Positions 9,122 to 16,967 of a DNA stretch of 64,000 nt are shown here, piece after piece; the first letter of the stretch is position 1, and the number at the start of each line of letters is the position of its first letter. Position numbers and translations under genes: made by a program. The stretch comes from Microbacterium sp. LWH11-1.2. Lineage in GTDB: Bacteria; Actinomycetota; Actinomycetes; Actinomycetales; Microbacteriaceae. The notes beneath the pieces are model-generated. The model was given only the letters and a program-made list of their open reading frames with translations. It did not search any database and was not told the DNA's origin. The stretch spans positions 620,001-684,000 of the forward strand of contig NZ_CP151636.1 of the NCBI RefSeq assembly GCF_038397745.1. The letters run 5' to 3'.

Positions 9122-10257
9122 CAGGCGGCCTTCCCTTCGGCGTCCCGCCCCTTGCCGGGGCGGAGGATGTCCTCGACCGGGATCCAGTCGACGTCATATC
9201 CGAAGTGCGCAGGCCCTGCGGTGAGGAGCCCCATCGGCGTGCGCCACTTCTCGTGGCACGGGATCGCGATCACCGCGACGCGGGCGCCGTAGCGCAGCGA
9301 CTCGGTGGTGATGGGCATTCCGGTGGCGAGGTCCAGCACCGCGATGAGGTCGGGGGTGACCGCGGCGAGCGCACCGTCGCGACGCGCGAGCAGCATCTCG
9401 TTCTGGAAGTCGAGACGGAGCGCGCTGCCCCGGTCTGCTCCCACGCCGTCGAGCTCGGCGGCGCCGCGGGTGAACCCGCCGTCCACCGCGCGCTGCAGGT
9501 CGGCGACCTTGCCTTCGAAGAGGCGCACCGCGTCGAGATCAGCGCAGAGGGCGTCGATGCGCTCGTCGTCGCGGAGCTCGTCGCCCCCGGCATCCCGTCC
9601 GCGCAGGATGCGGCCGATGCGCTTCGCCAGGGTGAGCGTGCCGGGGATCGCGCACTCCCGCACGACGTCGCCTCCGTAGGCGTAGTCGATCATCGTCGCT
9701 CCTCCCCCCATCTCGACCGTCACAGCGCGGGCGATGCGCTCGGACCACGCGCCGTCGACAGGCCGGCTGACGACCTCGTTGCCGTGATGATCGACCATGA
9801 CGGTGGCGCCGGGTCCGTATCCCGCGAGATGGAAGGTCACCATCTGCGCCTCGGGGAACGCCCGGCCCATCGCGTCGCCGTCGACGACGGGAAGACCGGC
9901 GAGCGCGGCCGTCGCGATGGGGATCATCGAGTTGCCGCCGCCGACCTCGATCGGCATCACCGCGGTGGGGCGGCGGCCGACGGCACGCTCGATCGCGGAG
10001 AGCGCCGCGAGCAGTTCCGACTCCGCCTGGATCCGCTCCACGCTCACCGACGGCGCGCCGATGCCGCCGATCGGAATCACGAAGTCGTCATCGGTGAGGT
10101 CGTCGACCGCGCGGAGGGCGACCGGTCCGTGCAGACGGATCAGGCGCTTCGCCATGAGCGACCCGACGTGCGGGTCTCCTCCGCCACCTGTGCCCAGCAC
10201 CGCGGCGCCGAGGGCGATCTCGTCGATGTCCGCTTCGGTGATCTGCGCGCCCGTCAT
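9121..10257 (-). CDS. DUF917 family protein (S-methyl-thiohydantoin desulfurase-like)
   Basis: A 378-residue protein with the Gly-rich N-terminal signature GTGGGGDP (22-29) typical of DUF917. From memory, Pfam now names this family after S-methyl thiohydantoin desulfurase, so a metal-dependent hydrolysis of a (thio)hydantoin ring substituent is possible; the exact reaction here is inferred. The ATG at 10257 overlaps the permease stop (ATGA), and its own stop overlaps the hydantoinase start. The tight coupling suggests that DUF917 and HyuA-type proteins act in one pathway or complex. Confidence 0.83.
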   Translation of the reverse strand: MTGAQITEADIDEIALGAAVLGTGGGGDPHVGSLMAKRLIRLHGPVALRAVDDLTDDDFVIPIGGIGAPSVSVERIQAESELLAALSAIERAVGRRPTAVMPIEVGGGNSMIPIATAALAGLPVVDGDAMGRAFPEAQMVTFHLAGYGPGATVMVDHHGNEVVSRPVDGAWSERIARAVTVEMGGGATMIDYAYGGDVVRECAIPGTLTLAKRIGRILRGRDAGGDELRDDERIDALCADLDAVRLFEGKVADLQRAVDGGFTRGAAELDGVGADRGSALRLDFQNEMLLARRDGALAAVTPDLIAVLDLATGMPITTESLRYGARVAVIAIPCHEKWRTPMGLLTAGPAHFGYDVDWIPVEDILRPGKGRDAEGKAA

Positions 10258-11603
10258 GCGCTCACCCCGCCGTCGAGGCGGGCGGGCTGTTCCTCGCTCG
10301 CGACCGGGGCGGATGCCGCGGCATCCGGCTCCACCTTCCGACGCAGCGGGACCAGCGCGAGGTAGACCAGGAAGCCGACGATCAGGCCGTCGAGAGCCGG
10401 GACCGCCGTCAACGTGAACCAGCCGAAACCCGGGCCGTGGCTCGGATCCGTCGTCGCCACCGCGACGAGGATGCCGACGAGCCACGCTGCGATCGACCAG
10501 ACGTCGACCGTGGGGACGGCCGCGCCATGTGCCCAGCGAGGCCCCTTGCGGCCGGAGGCGAACGCTGCGACGTAGACACCCCCGAACGGCGCGATGACGA
10601 TGCCGATCACGAGGATGAATTCGACGAAATAGTCCGCGGCACCGATCACGCCGACGGCTATGCCGATGATGCCGAGTACGACGGTGGCGGTACGGCGGTC
10701 GATTCGGGCGCTGATGGCCGCGAACGCGAGACCCGCCGAGTACAGGTTCGTCGTGTTCGTGGTCCACTGGGCGAGGATCAGCACGACCACAGCGACGGCG
10801 CCGAGGCCGAGCGCGAAGAAGATCGCCATGAGCTCGGTGCCGTCCATGATCCGCGCGAGCACGACCGAGACGACGATGATGATCGAGTTGCCGAAGAAGA
10901 AGCCGACGAACCCGGAGAGCATGGCGTGCTTCGGGGTCTTCGCCCAGCGCGCCATATCGGGGGCGGTGGCCACGCCGAGGATGAAGAGGCTCATCACCAG
11001 GGAGATCGCGCCGCCGAAGCTGTACAGGCTCTCGACCGGGGCGTCGAGAGCCGCCGTACCGTTCATGGAGAAGGCGACGACGATGCTCACGAGCAGAAGC
11101 AGGAGGAGCAGCGGAACGGCGAGCATGCTGAGCTTGTTGATCGAGCGGTAGCCCCAGAACGCCGTGACCGCCATCAGCACACCGCCGATTCCGGTGAAGA
11201 TCGGCACGGGGATGTCCATGCCCGTGAACTCGGTGAAGGCAATCTGGGCATTCGTGCCGAAGAAGCCGGCCTGCACCGCGAACCAACCGAGCAGGCTGAT
11301 CGACATCGCGAAGGCCAGGATGCCGCCTCCCACCTTGCCGAACACGGCGCGCGAGATCATCGCACTCGACAGCCCTGTCACAGCGCCGACGTATGACGTC
11401 GCGATCGCGATGAGTCCGAGGAGGAGCGAACCGGCGATCGTCGCCCAGATGGCCGGCCAGAACGCCATGCCGGAAGCGAGCGCGACGCCGAGGAAGGCGC
11501 CGGAGAGATCGATGCCGATGGCGATCCAGATGGTCGCGATCGAGAGCCAACCCTTGCGCTGGTCCTGGGGCACGACACCGTGCTCGTAGTCGTCAGTGGT
11601 CAT
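10254..11603 (-). CDS. NCS1-family (purine-cytosine permease-like) transporter
   Basis: A 449-residue membrane protein with about 12 hydrophobic segments, related to CodB/cytosine permease and the hydantoin carrier Mhp1. NCS1 proteins bring in nucleobases, allantoin or hydantoins with Na+ or H+. The start ATG at 11603 has GAAGGAAAG before it. Located between two racemase-family genes and the DUF917/HyuA pair, it most likely imports the ring compound that the operon degrades. Substrate residues cannot be assigned with confidence by eye. Confidence 0.87.
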   Translation of the reverse strand: MTTDDYEHGVVPQDQRKGWLSIATIWIAIGIDLSGAFLGVALASGMAFWPAIWATIAGSLLLGLIAIATSYVGAVTGLSSAMISRAVFGKVGGGILAFAMSISLLGWFAVQAGFFGTNAQIAFTEFTGMDIPVPIFTGIGGVLMAVTAFWGYRSINKLSMLAVPLLLLLLLVSIVVAFSMNGTAALDAPVESLYSFGGAISLVMSLFILGVATAPDMARWAKTPKHAMLSGFVGFFFGNSIIIVVSVVLARIMDGTELMAIFFALGLGAVAVVVLILAQWTTNTTNLYSAGLAFAAISARIDRRTATVVLGIIGIAVGVIGAADYFVEFILVIGIVIAPFGGVYVAAFASGRKGPRWAHGAAVPTVDVWSIAAWLVGILVAVATTDPSHGPGFGWFTLTAVPALDGLIVGFLVYLALVPLRRKVEPDAAASAPVASEEQPARLDGGVSA

Positions 11604-11622
11604 TGTCTTTCCTTCGAGAGGG

Positions 11623-11672
11623 GCTCTGCGCGGCGCCCGGGACTTCGGGTTCCTTCGGGCGACGCGCAGAGC
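11623..11672 (-). terminator. Intercistronic stem-loop before the NCS1 permease gene
   Basis: GCTCTGCGC and GCGCAGAGC pair over 9 bases, with an inner CGCCCG/CGGGCG stem. No T run follows. It sits between the racemase-family gene and the permease gene of the same operon, so it may partly terminate transcription or protect or process the message rather than end the operon. Confidence 0.5.
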
Positions 11673-11690
11673 GGATCAGGGTCCTGCTTC

Positions 11691-12452
11691 TCACACCATC
11701 GGCCGGGCGTCGCCGGCTCCTGCTGGTTCCGGCCAGGAGCTCGTGGCTCCGGGGCGGCGGGCGAAAGTACGGCGACTGCTGCGCAAGCCCATCTCGACGA
11801 TCGACTCGAGCATCCGCAAGGCCGTGACCGACGGATCGATGACAGGCACGTCGATTCCGTCCTGGGCGAGTCGAGCGGTTACAGCGGGGGCGTGGCCGCC
11901 GACGCCAGTCAGCCCGAGAACGATGACCTCGGCCCCGTCGAGCTCGACGGTTGCGCGGGCGCACCGCACCATCGATGCGAGGGCCGCCTCGGGATCGCGG
12001 CCGATCTCCGCGGTCGGGATGTCGAGCGAACGGGTCGATGTCAACTTCGGCGCTACGCCGAAACGTCGCGCGTGCTCGATCACCGGATCGCAGGTGCTCC
12101 TGGTGGCGGTGATCACTGCGAATCGGTGCCCGAGCGTGGCGGCCAGGTGCATCGACGCCTCTGCCGAGCCGAGGACGGGCACATCGACGACCTCCCGGGC
12201 CGCGTGCACGCCGGGATCGAGCATGTCGTCGACCAGAATCGCGTCGCATCGGTCGGCCTCCGCCTCCCGCGCCGCGCGCAGGACCCACGGAGTGACGAGC
12301 GCGTCGTCTCGCCGCGATTCGATGGACGCGACGCCGGCGGGCAGAGTCGCCGCGGACACCCGGGTGCCGGATGCGGCCGCTCCCGTGAGCAAGGCGAGAG
12401 TCGTGGCCTCGCGCTCGGTGCTGACGGTCGGATTGATCACACGCAGGTGCAT
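11691..12452 (-). CDS. Asp/Glu/hydantoin racemase-family protein lacking both catalytic cysteines
   Basis: A 253-residue paralogue of the next gene upstream. The fold markers are kept (LDPG at 78-81, AEASMHLA at 98-105, VPVIDPS at 202-208). However, the first catalytic position is Asp76 (VDDMLDPG) where the paralogue has Cys82, and the second is Leu181 (VLGLTG) where the paralogue has Cys187. Two-base racemisation by the family mechanism should therefore be impossible. It may be a binding or regulatory partner of the active paralogue, or catalyse something else. Its ATG overlaps the paralogue's stop by one base. The C-terminal tail from about 225 is Arg/Pro-rich and looks disordered. Confidence 0.82.
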   Translation of the reverse strand: MHLRVINPTVSTEREATTLALLTGAAASGTRVSAATLPAGVASIESRRDDALVTPWVLRAAREAEADRCDAILVDDMLDPGVHAAREVVDVPVLGSAEASMHLAATLGHRFAVITATRSTCDPVIEHARRFGVAPKLTSTRSLDIPTAEIGRDPEAALASMVRCARATVELDGAEVIVLGLTGVGGHAPAVTARLAQDGIDVPVIDPSVTALRMLESIVEMGLRSSRRTFARRPGATSSWPEPAGAGDARPMV

Positions 12453-13243
12453 CAGCTGTCACCCCTCTCGAAGCCGGCGACGCCGAACCGCATCTCCGGC
12501 CCGGGCCAGACGATGGGTGTCGGCGGGGGCGCTGGGTAGGAGACCGCACTGTGCGAGAGGCCGAGACGCACCAGCATCCGCGCGTGGTGGGCGGCAGCTT
12601 GCCGAGGGTCGATCACGGGAACGTCGAGGCCCACGTCCACCAGATGCTCGGACAGCCGGTCGATGAGATCGGAGAGGAGGGTGCAGCCGGCGATGATCGC
12701 CTCGGCCCCGTCCTCGCGGACGGCGATGGTGGCGACCTCAGCGAATCGCCGGAACGTCTTCTCGGGATCCTCGTGCAACTGCAGCGGGGAGATTCCGATG
12801 CCTCGGATCGACGCGCTGCGATGCTCGAGACGATTGCGCTCGACGATCTCACGGACGACGGGGATGTCCTCGTCTGCGGTCGTCAGAATCGTGAACCGGC
12901 CGGCGAGGCACAACGCGAGGTGCATCGAAGCCTCGGCCGGGCCGACCACCGGGATGCGGACGACCTCGCGCACGGTATCCAGGCCGGGGTCGTCCATGCA
13001 GTCGATGATCACGGCCTCGGCCCCGGCGCCCTCGGCGCGCATAGCGGCGTCGATGATTCCGGGAACGGAGAACTGATCATCCCATCGGCTCTCGATCGAG
13101 TCCGTCCCGGCCGCGAGTGACCGGTGATCGAAGACGACGCCTTCGACGACAGGGAAGAAGTCATCGCTGTCCTCCGGCAGCACCACCGGTGCGATGACCG
13201 TGATGCGCACGGGCTCATCGACGGGACGGAGGGAGGGGATCAT
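12452..13243 (-). CDS. Asp/Glu/hydantoin racemase-family protein
   Basis: A 263-residue member of the Asp/Glu racemase superfamily, closest in layout to hydantoin racemases and AroM/maleate-isomerase relatives. Both catalytic cysteines are in place, Cys82 in IIDCMDDPG and Cys187 in IAGCTLLS, and the PAEASMHLA stretch is at 102-110. It would interconvert enantiomers of the substrate handled by the operon, for example a 5-substituted hydantoin. It is the second gene of the operon after the TetR gene and is directly followed by a cysteine-less paralogue, suggesting a catalytic/non-catalytic pair. Confidence 0.85.
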   Translation of the reverse strand: MIPSLRPVDEPVRITVIAPVVLPEDSDDFFPVVEGVVFDHRSLAAGTDSIESRWDDQFSVPGIIDAAMRAEGAGAEAVIIDCMDDPGLDTVREVVRIPVVGPAEASMHLALCLAGRFTILTTADEDIPVVREIVERNRLEHRSASIRGIGISPLQLHEDPEKTFRRFAEVATIAVREDGAEAIIAGCTLLSDLIDRLSEHLVDVGLDVPVIDPRQAAAHHARMLVRLGLSHSAVSYPAPPPTPIVWPGPEMRFGVAGFERGDS

Positions 13244-13293
13244 GAGGTTCCTTCACGAGGTGTCGGGCGCCGCATCGTCACGGCACCGCGGGC

Positions 13294-13875
13294 TCAAGCG
13301 GAGATGACGGTGGACAGGTGTCGCCACGCCTGCTCGAAGCGCTGACGGTAGACCTCGGGCGTGTAGTGGGTCAGCTGCAGGAAGAGGCCGTCCATGATGA
13401 CGAACACGAGGGCGATGAAGCCCTCCGCGTCGCCTGCGCCGAACCCTCCCGAGGCGACACCGGCTTCGTAGGTCTGACGAACAGCGGTGGCGAGTCCGGA
13501 CTCCGCGTCCAGGAAGATCTCGCGCAGGTGCTGACCGCCTGGGCCGTACTCGGTCACCGCCGCGCGCAGACTGAACTCGGCGAGGTCAGGGCGGTCGCGG
13601 TAGTAGGCCTCGATGCCGCCGAGGATGTGCCGCAGGCGGGCCAGCGGTTCGAGCTCGCCGCTGCTGCGGGCCAGATCGTCGAAGAACGCCGTGTGCTCGA
13701 TGGCGACCTCGGCGTACACCGTCTCGTACAGCTCCTCCTTGCTCGAGAAGTGCGCATAGAGAGAGGGCGTCTTGATCCCGACGGCTTCGGCGATCTCGCG
13801 CAGGCTCGTCTCGGCGTACCCCTGGCGCGCGAAGATCGTGCGGGCCTCGGAGAGGATCGTTGCTCGGGTCATCAT
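13294..13875 (-). CDS. TetR-family transcriptional regulator
   Basis: A 193-residue one-domain repressor: the N-terminal helix-turn-helix covers about 20-50 (SLREIAEAVGIKTPSLYAHF) and an all-helical ligand domain follows. It is the first gene of the racemase/permease/hydantoinase operon. An inverted repeat only four bases before its ATG suggests autoregulation and control of the whole operon, with release by a pathway compound. The first ATG (13875) is followed at once by a second ATG; AGGTGG precedes both. Confidence 0.9.
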   Translation of the reverse strand: MMTRATILSEARTIFARQGYAETSLREIAEAVGIKTPSLYAHFSSKEELYETVYAEVAIEHTAFFDDLARSSGELEPLARLRHILGGIEAYYRDRPDLAEFSLRAAVTEYGPGGQHLREIFLDAESGLATAVRQTYEAGVASGGFGAGDAEGFIALVFVIMDGLFLQLTHYTPEVYRQRFEQAWRHLSTVISA

Positions 13876-13878
13876 CCA

Positions 13879-13898
13879 CCTAACGACTATTAGTTAGG
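13879..13898 (-). promoter_or_regulatory. Probable TetR operator
   Basis: CCTAACGACTATTAGTTAGG is a 20-base palindrome with 8 of 10 positions symmetric, located directly before the TetR gene. The size and position fit a TetR dimer site that covers the promoter or leader. Confidence 0.65.
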
Positions 13899-13957
13899 CA
13901 GAGAGTAGCCCCGTTTGCCGGACTTGCACAAGACCCGAGAGGCCGCGGCCCCACTGA

Positions 13958-15229
13958 TCAGTGCGTCGGGGAGGGAATCGGCACCACTGCGTTGCGCGTC
14001 CGCGCCTCCTCGGCGAGCCAGACGATCCGGTGCGTCGCCAGGCTCTCCTGCGGCCCTGACAGCAGCCCCGACCGGTCGCCGGTGCGGACCGCGTCGAGGA
14101 ACGCCTGGACGAGCGCGTCGTCGGCGCCGCCGTGTCCGTCCGCCGCGCTCGCGTTGCCCCGGGACTCGGGGACGACGTCGTACTTCTCGTCCCGAGCGAA
14201 GTCGTGCACCACCAGCGTGCGTCCATCGCCCTCGATGCTTCCGTCCGTTCCGAAGAGGCGGGTCTTGCGGAAGTCGAGCTCCGTGAAGGCGGTGACGGTG
14301 AAGGATGCCGTCACCCCGCCCTGATACTCGATGTTGACGACCTGGTGATCGACCACGTCGTTCTGGCCGTCGAAGACGCAGCGCCCGTACGGCCCTTCAC
14401 GCAGAGCGCGGTCGACGCCCTCCGCGGAGACGTCTGTCGTGAGCACTGCGAGCGGCCAGCGCTCGAACGTCTCGTCGCCGAGGAAGCCGCGGTAGATCCG
14501 TGTCGCGGAGTACGCGCAGGTGTTCTGCAGCGGGCAGTCAAGGCAGCGGTCGGTGGCGCCGACCGGCTTGCTCTCCGGTCGGAAGTGCAGGAGGCTCCCG
14601 AAGGACGAGACGCGCTCGGCCGGGAGGCCGATGATGTAGGAGAGCCAGTCGATGTCGTGGCTGCTCTTGGTGAGCAACATCGGGCCGGATTCCGCCTCTC
14701 GCGCCCAGTTTCCGCGGACATACGAGTGAGCGAAGTGCCACCACCCGATCGGCTCCAGGTGCTCGACCGAGACCAGACGACCGATCACGCCGTCGTCCAG
14801 CAGGCGCTTGAGCGTGCGCGAGTAGCTCGAGTACCGCATGACGTGACACACCGCGAGCATCACACCCGCGGCTTCGGCGGCCTCGACGATCCGGGCGGAC
14901 TCCTCCTCGGTCGGCGCGATCGGCTTCTCCAACAGCAGGTGATAGCCGGCGCGGGCGAGACCGATCGCGGGTTCGGCATGCAGACGATCGGGAGTGGACA
15001 CGACCGCCGCGTCGGCGACTCGCTCGCCTCGCGCGACGATGTCCTCCCACGTCGCGAAGCACTCTATGCGCTGTCCGGCGAACTCGGCCAGGAAGGCGTC
15101 CCGTCGTGCGCTGTCGGGCTCGACGACCGCGGTGATGGCCGCGCCCTGTGCCACCGCGCGCCGCGCGTAGCCGGTCCCCCGCGATCCGGCCCCGATCACA
15201 GCGAGGCGGACGGGATTCGAGAGGATCAT
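13958..15229 (-). CDS. Gfo/Idh/MocA-family NAD(P)-dependent oxidoreductase
   Basis: A 423-residue sugar dehydrogenase-like protein. The Rossmann loop GAGSRG is at 13-18 and the family Lys motif EKP at 101-103. A CLDCPLQNTC cluster (Cys229, 232, 238) is seen in a subset of the family and may bind a metal. Its ATG overlaps the stop of the sugar permease gene (ATGA), so it is the last gene of the ABC operon. It probably oxidises or epimerises the imported sugar, but the substrate is unknown. A small CACTGATCAGTG palindrome spans the stop codon. Confidence 0.9.
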   Translation of the reverse strand: MILSNPVRLAVIGAGSRGTGYARRAVAQGAAITAVVEPDSARRDAFLAEFAGQRIECFATWEDIVARGERVADAAVVSTPDRLHAEPAIGLARAGYHLLLEKPIAPTEEESARIVEAAEAAGVMLAVCHVMRYSSYSRTLKRLLDDGVIGRLVSVEHLEPIGWWHFAHSYVRGNWAREAESGPMLLTKSSHDIDWLSYIIGLPAERVSSFGSLLHFRPESKPVGATDRCLDCPLQNTCAYSATRIYRGFLGDETFERWPLAVLTTDVSAEGVDRALREGPYGRCVFDGQNDVVDHQVVNIEYQGGVTASFTVTAFTELDFRKTRLFGTDGSIEGDGRTLVVHDFARDEKYDVVPESRGNASAADGHGGADDALVQAFLDAVRTGDRSGLLSGPQESLATHRIVWLAEEARTRNAVVPIPSPTH

Positions 15230-16044
15230 TTGAGGGCTCCTTGGACGAGGCCGGCGACGAACTTGCGCTGGAAGATGAAGTAGAGGATCACGATCGGAGC
15301 GATCACGATGATCGTTCCTGCCGCCAGGAGGGGGATGTTCTCGCCGTACTGCTGCACGAACGTCCCCAGACCGGACGGTGCCGTGCGCCGGGAGGGATCA
15401 CGGATGAGGATGAGCGCGAGCAGGAACTGGTTCCACGCCCACATGAACGTCAGCAGCGCGTAGGTGATGATCGCGGGCTTCGCCCCCGGAACCAGGATCT
15501 GCACCAGGGTGCGGAACCGGCCGGCGCCGTCGAGTTGGGCGGCTTCGATCATCTCCGCCGGGACGGACTCGAAGTGCGTGCGCATCCAGAAGATCCCGAA
15601 GGGCATGAACGCGCCGGCCAGCGGGAGGATGACCGCCCAGTAGGTGTCGATCAGGCCCGTCGACCGCATGGCGAAGTAGAGCGGGATGACGATCGCCTCG
15701 TAGGGGAGCGTGAGTCCCGCCAGGAAGAACGCGAAGAGGAACCCCTTCGCCGGCATCCGCATCGTGCCCATCGCGTAGCCCGCGAGCGTCGCGCACACCA
15801 CGGAGACGGGCACGACGACGAGGGCGATGATCGCGCTGGAGGCCAGCAGCGAGCCGAATCCGGCCATGCTCCAGGCGCTCGCGAAGTTGCCCCACTGCGG
15901 GTCGGTCGGCCAGGTGAGCGTCGGCGCGAGAGTGTCCGCCGGCTGCAGCGCAGCCGAGACGAGCGCGAGGAAAGGCACGATGACGCTGAGCACCGCGACC
16001 AGAAGGAACGCGATGGACAGGATGCGGGAGCCGGCGGATCTCAT
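15226..16044 (-). CDS. Carbohydrate ABC transporter permease (MalG-type)
   Basis: A 272-residue six-helix permease of the MalG/CUT1 family; the ATPase-coupling loop (EAAQLDGAGRFRTLVQILVPG) lies about two thirds along. The ATG at 16044 overlaps the stop of the MalF-type gene (ATGA). With the MalF-type partner and the binding protein it forms the importer of an oligosaccharide. No ATPase gene is present, as usual for actinobacterial CUT1 systems that share one MsiK-like ATPase. Confidence 0.93.
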   Translation of the reverse strand: MRSAGSRILSIAFLLVAVLSVIVPFLALVSAALQPADTLAPTLTWPTDPQWGNFASAWSMAGFGSLLASSAIIALVVVPVSVVCATLAGYAMGTMRMPAKGFLFAFFLAGLTLPYEAIVIPLYFAMRSTGLIDTYWAVILPLAGAFMPFGIFWMRTHFESVPAEMIEAAQLDGAGRFRTLVQILVPGAKPAIITYALLTFMWAWNQFLLALILIRDPSRRTAPSGLGTFVQQYGENIPLLAAGTIIVIAPIVILYFIFQRKFVAGLVQGALK

Positions 16045-16964
16045 GCGCCTCGCCTTCCGATTCGGCCGATCACGGCGACGAAGACGAGGATGATCGCGCT
16101 CAGCACGGTGGCCAGCGCACATGCGAGCCCGACTTCGTTCGAGGTGAAGACGAGCTTGTAGATCAGCACGCCGGGGACGATGGTCTGGTAGCCGGGACCG
16201 CCGCCGGTCGTCACGTAGACGATGTCGAAGCTCGCGAGTGCCGAGATGAGGGTGACGGTGACGGCCACGACGATCTCCGCCCGCACCCCGGGAACCGTGA
16301 CATGCCAGAACTGGCGCACCGGGCCGCAGCGGTCGAGGCGTGCGGCTTCGTAGAGCGAGGGATCGATCTTCTGGATGCCGGCGAGCAGGAGCATCATGCA
16401 CAGCCCGGTCGTCACCCAGGTGCCGATCACGCCGACCGCGGGATACGCCCAGGTGAAGTCGCCGAGCCACGCCCTGGCCACATCCCCCAACCCGACCGCT
16501 CGCAGCATCTGATTGATGGGGCCGTCTGCCGCATACAGGTAGCGCCACACGACGCCGACGGCGACGAGAGGCAGGATCTGCGGAAGGAAGAGCACGGTCC
16601 GCACGAACCCCGATCCGCGGCGCGGACGCGCCGCGATCACCGCGGCGATGAGAAGCCCGAGGATGACCGGGAAGACCGTGTAGAACACGATGAAGCCGAG
16701 ACCGTTGCGCAGCGCCACGACGAGCCGTTCGTCGGTGGCGACCTTGATGTAGTTCTCGAACCCGGCCCAGGTCGCGGCCCCGATGCCGTCCCACTCCCAG
16801 AAGGAGAGCCAGACGCTCTGGACCCACGGCGCGATCGTGAAGGTCCCGTAGAAGACGAAGGCGGGAACCAGGTAGAGCAGTGAGCTCCAGCCCCGTCGCG
16901 TCCGCCGGGAGGAGCCGGTCACACGACCGGACTCCCCCCGTGTGCGGGTCAGCGGTTCGGTCAT
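16041..16964 (-). CDS. Carbohydrate ABC transporter permease (MalF-type)
   Basis: A 307-residue permease of the UgpA/MalF group, with a basic cytoplasmic N-terminus, about six membrane helices and the coupling motif EAARLDRCGPVRQFWHVTVPG. It begins three bases after the stop of the binding-protein gene and overlaps the MalG-type gene. It is the second membrane subunit of the sugar importer controlled, by context, by the ROK regulator at 18413. Confidence 0.93.
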   Translation of the reverse strand: MTEPLTRTRGESGRVTGSSRRTRRGWSSLLYLVPAFVFYGTFTIAPWVQSVWLSFWEWDGIGAATWAGFENYIKVATDERLVVALRNGLGFIVFYTVFPVILGLLIAAVIAARPRRGSGFVRTVLFLPQILPLVAVGVVWRYLYAADGPINQMLRAVGLGDVARAWLGDFTWAYPAVGVIGTWVTTGLCMMLLLAGIQKIDPSLYEAARLDRCGPVRQFWHVTVPGVRAEIVVAVTVTLISALASFDIVYVTTGGGPGYQTIVPGVLIYKLVFTSNEVGLACALATVLSAIILVFVAVIGRIGRRGA

Positions 16965-16967
16965 GGA

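Noticed and set aside
9121..11550. A single 809-codon gene covering DUF917 and upstream sequence
   Set aside because: The first half is the shadow of the NCS1 permease; the real DUF917 protein begins at ATG 10257, which overlaps the permease stop.
13941..13963. GGCCGCGGCC and CACTGATCAGTG palindromes as a terminator
   Set aside because: Stems are only 5-6 base pairs and there is no T run; too weak to call.
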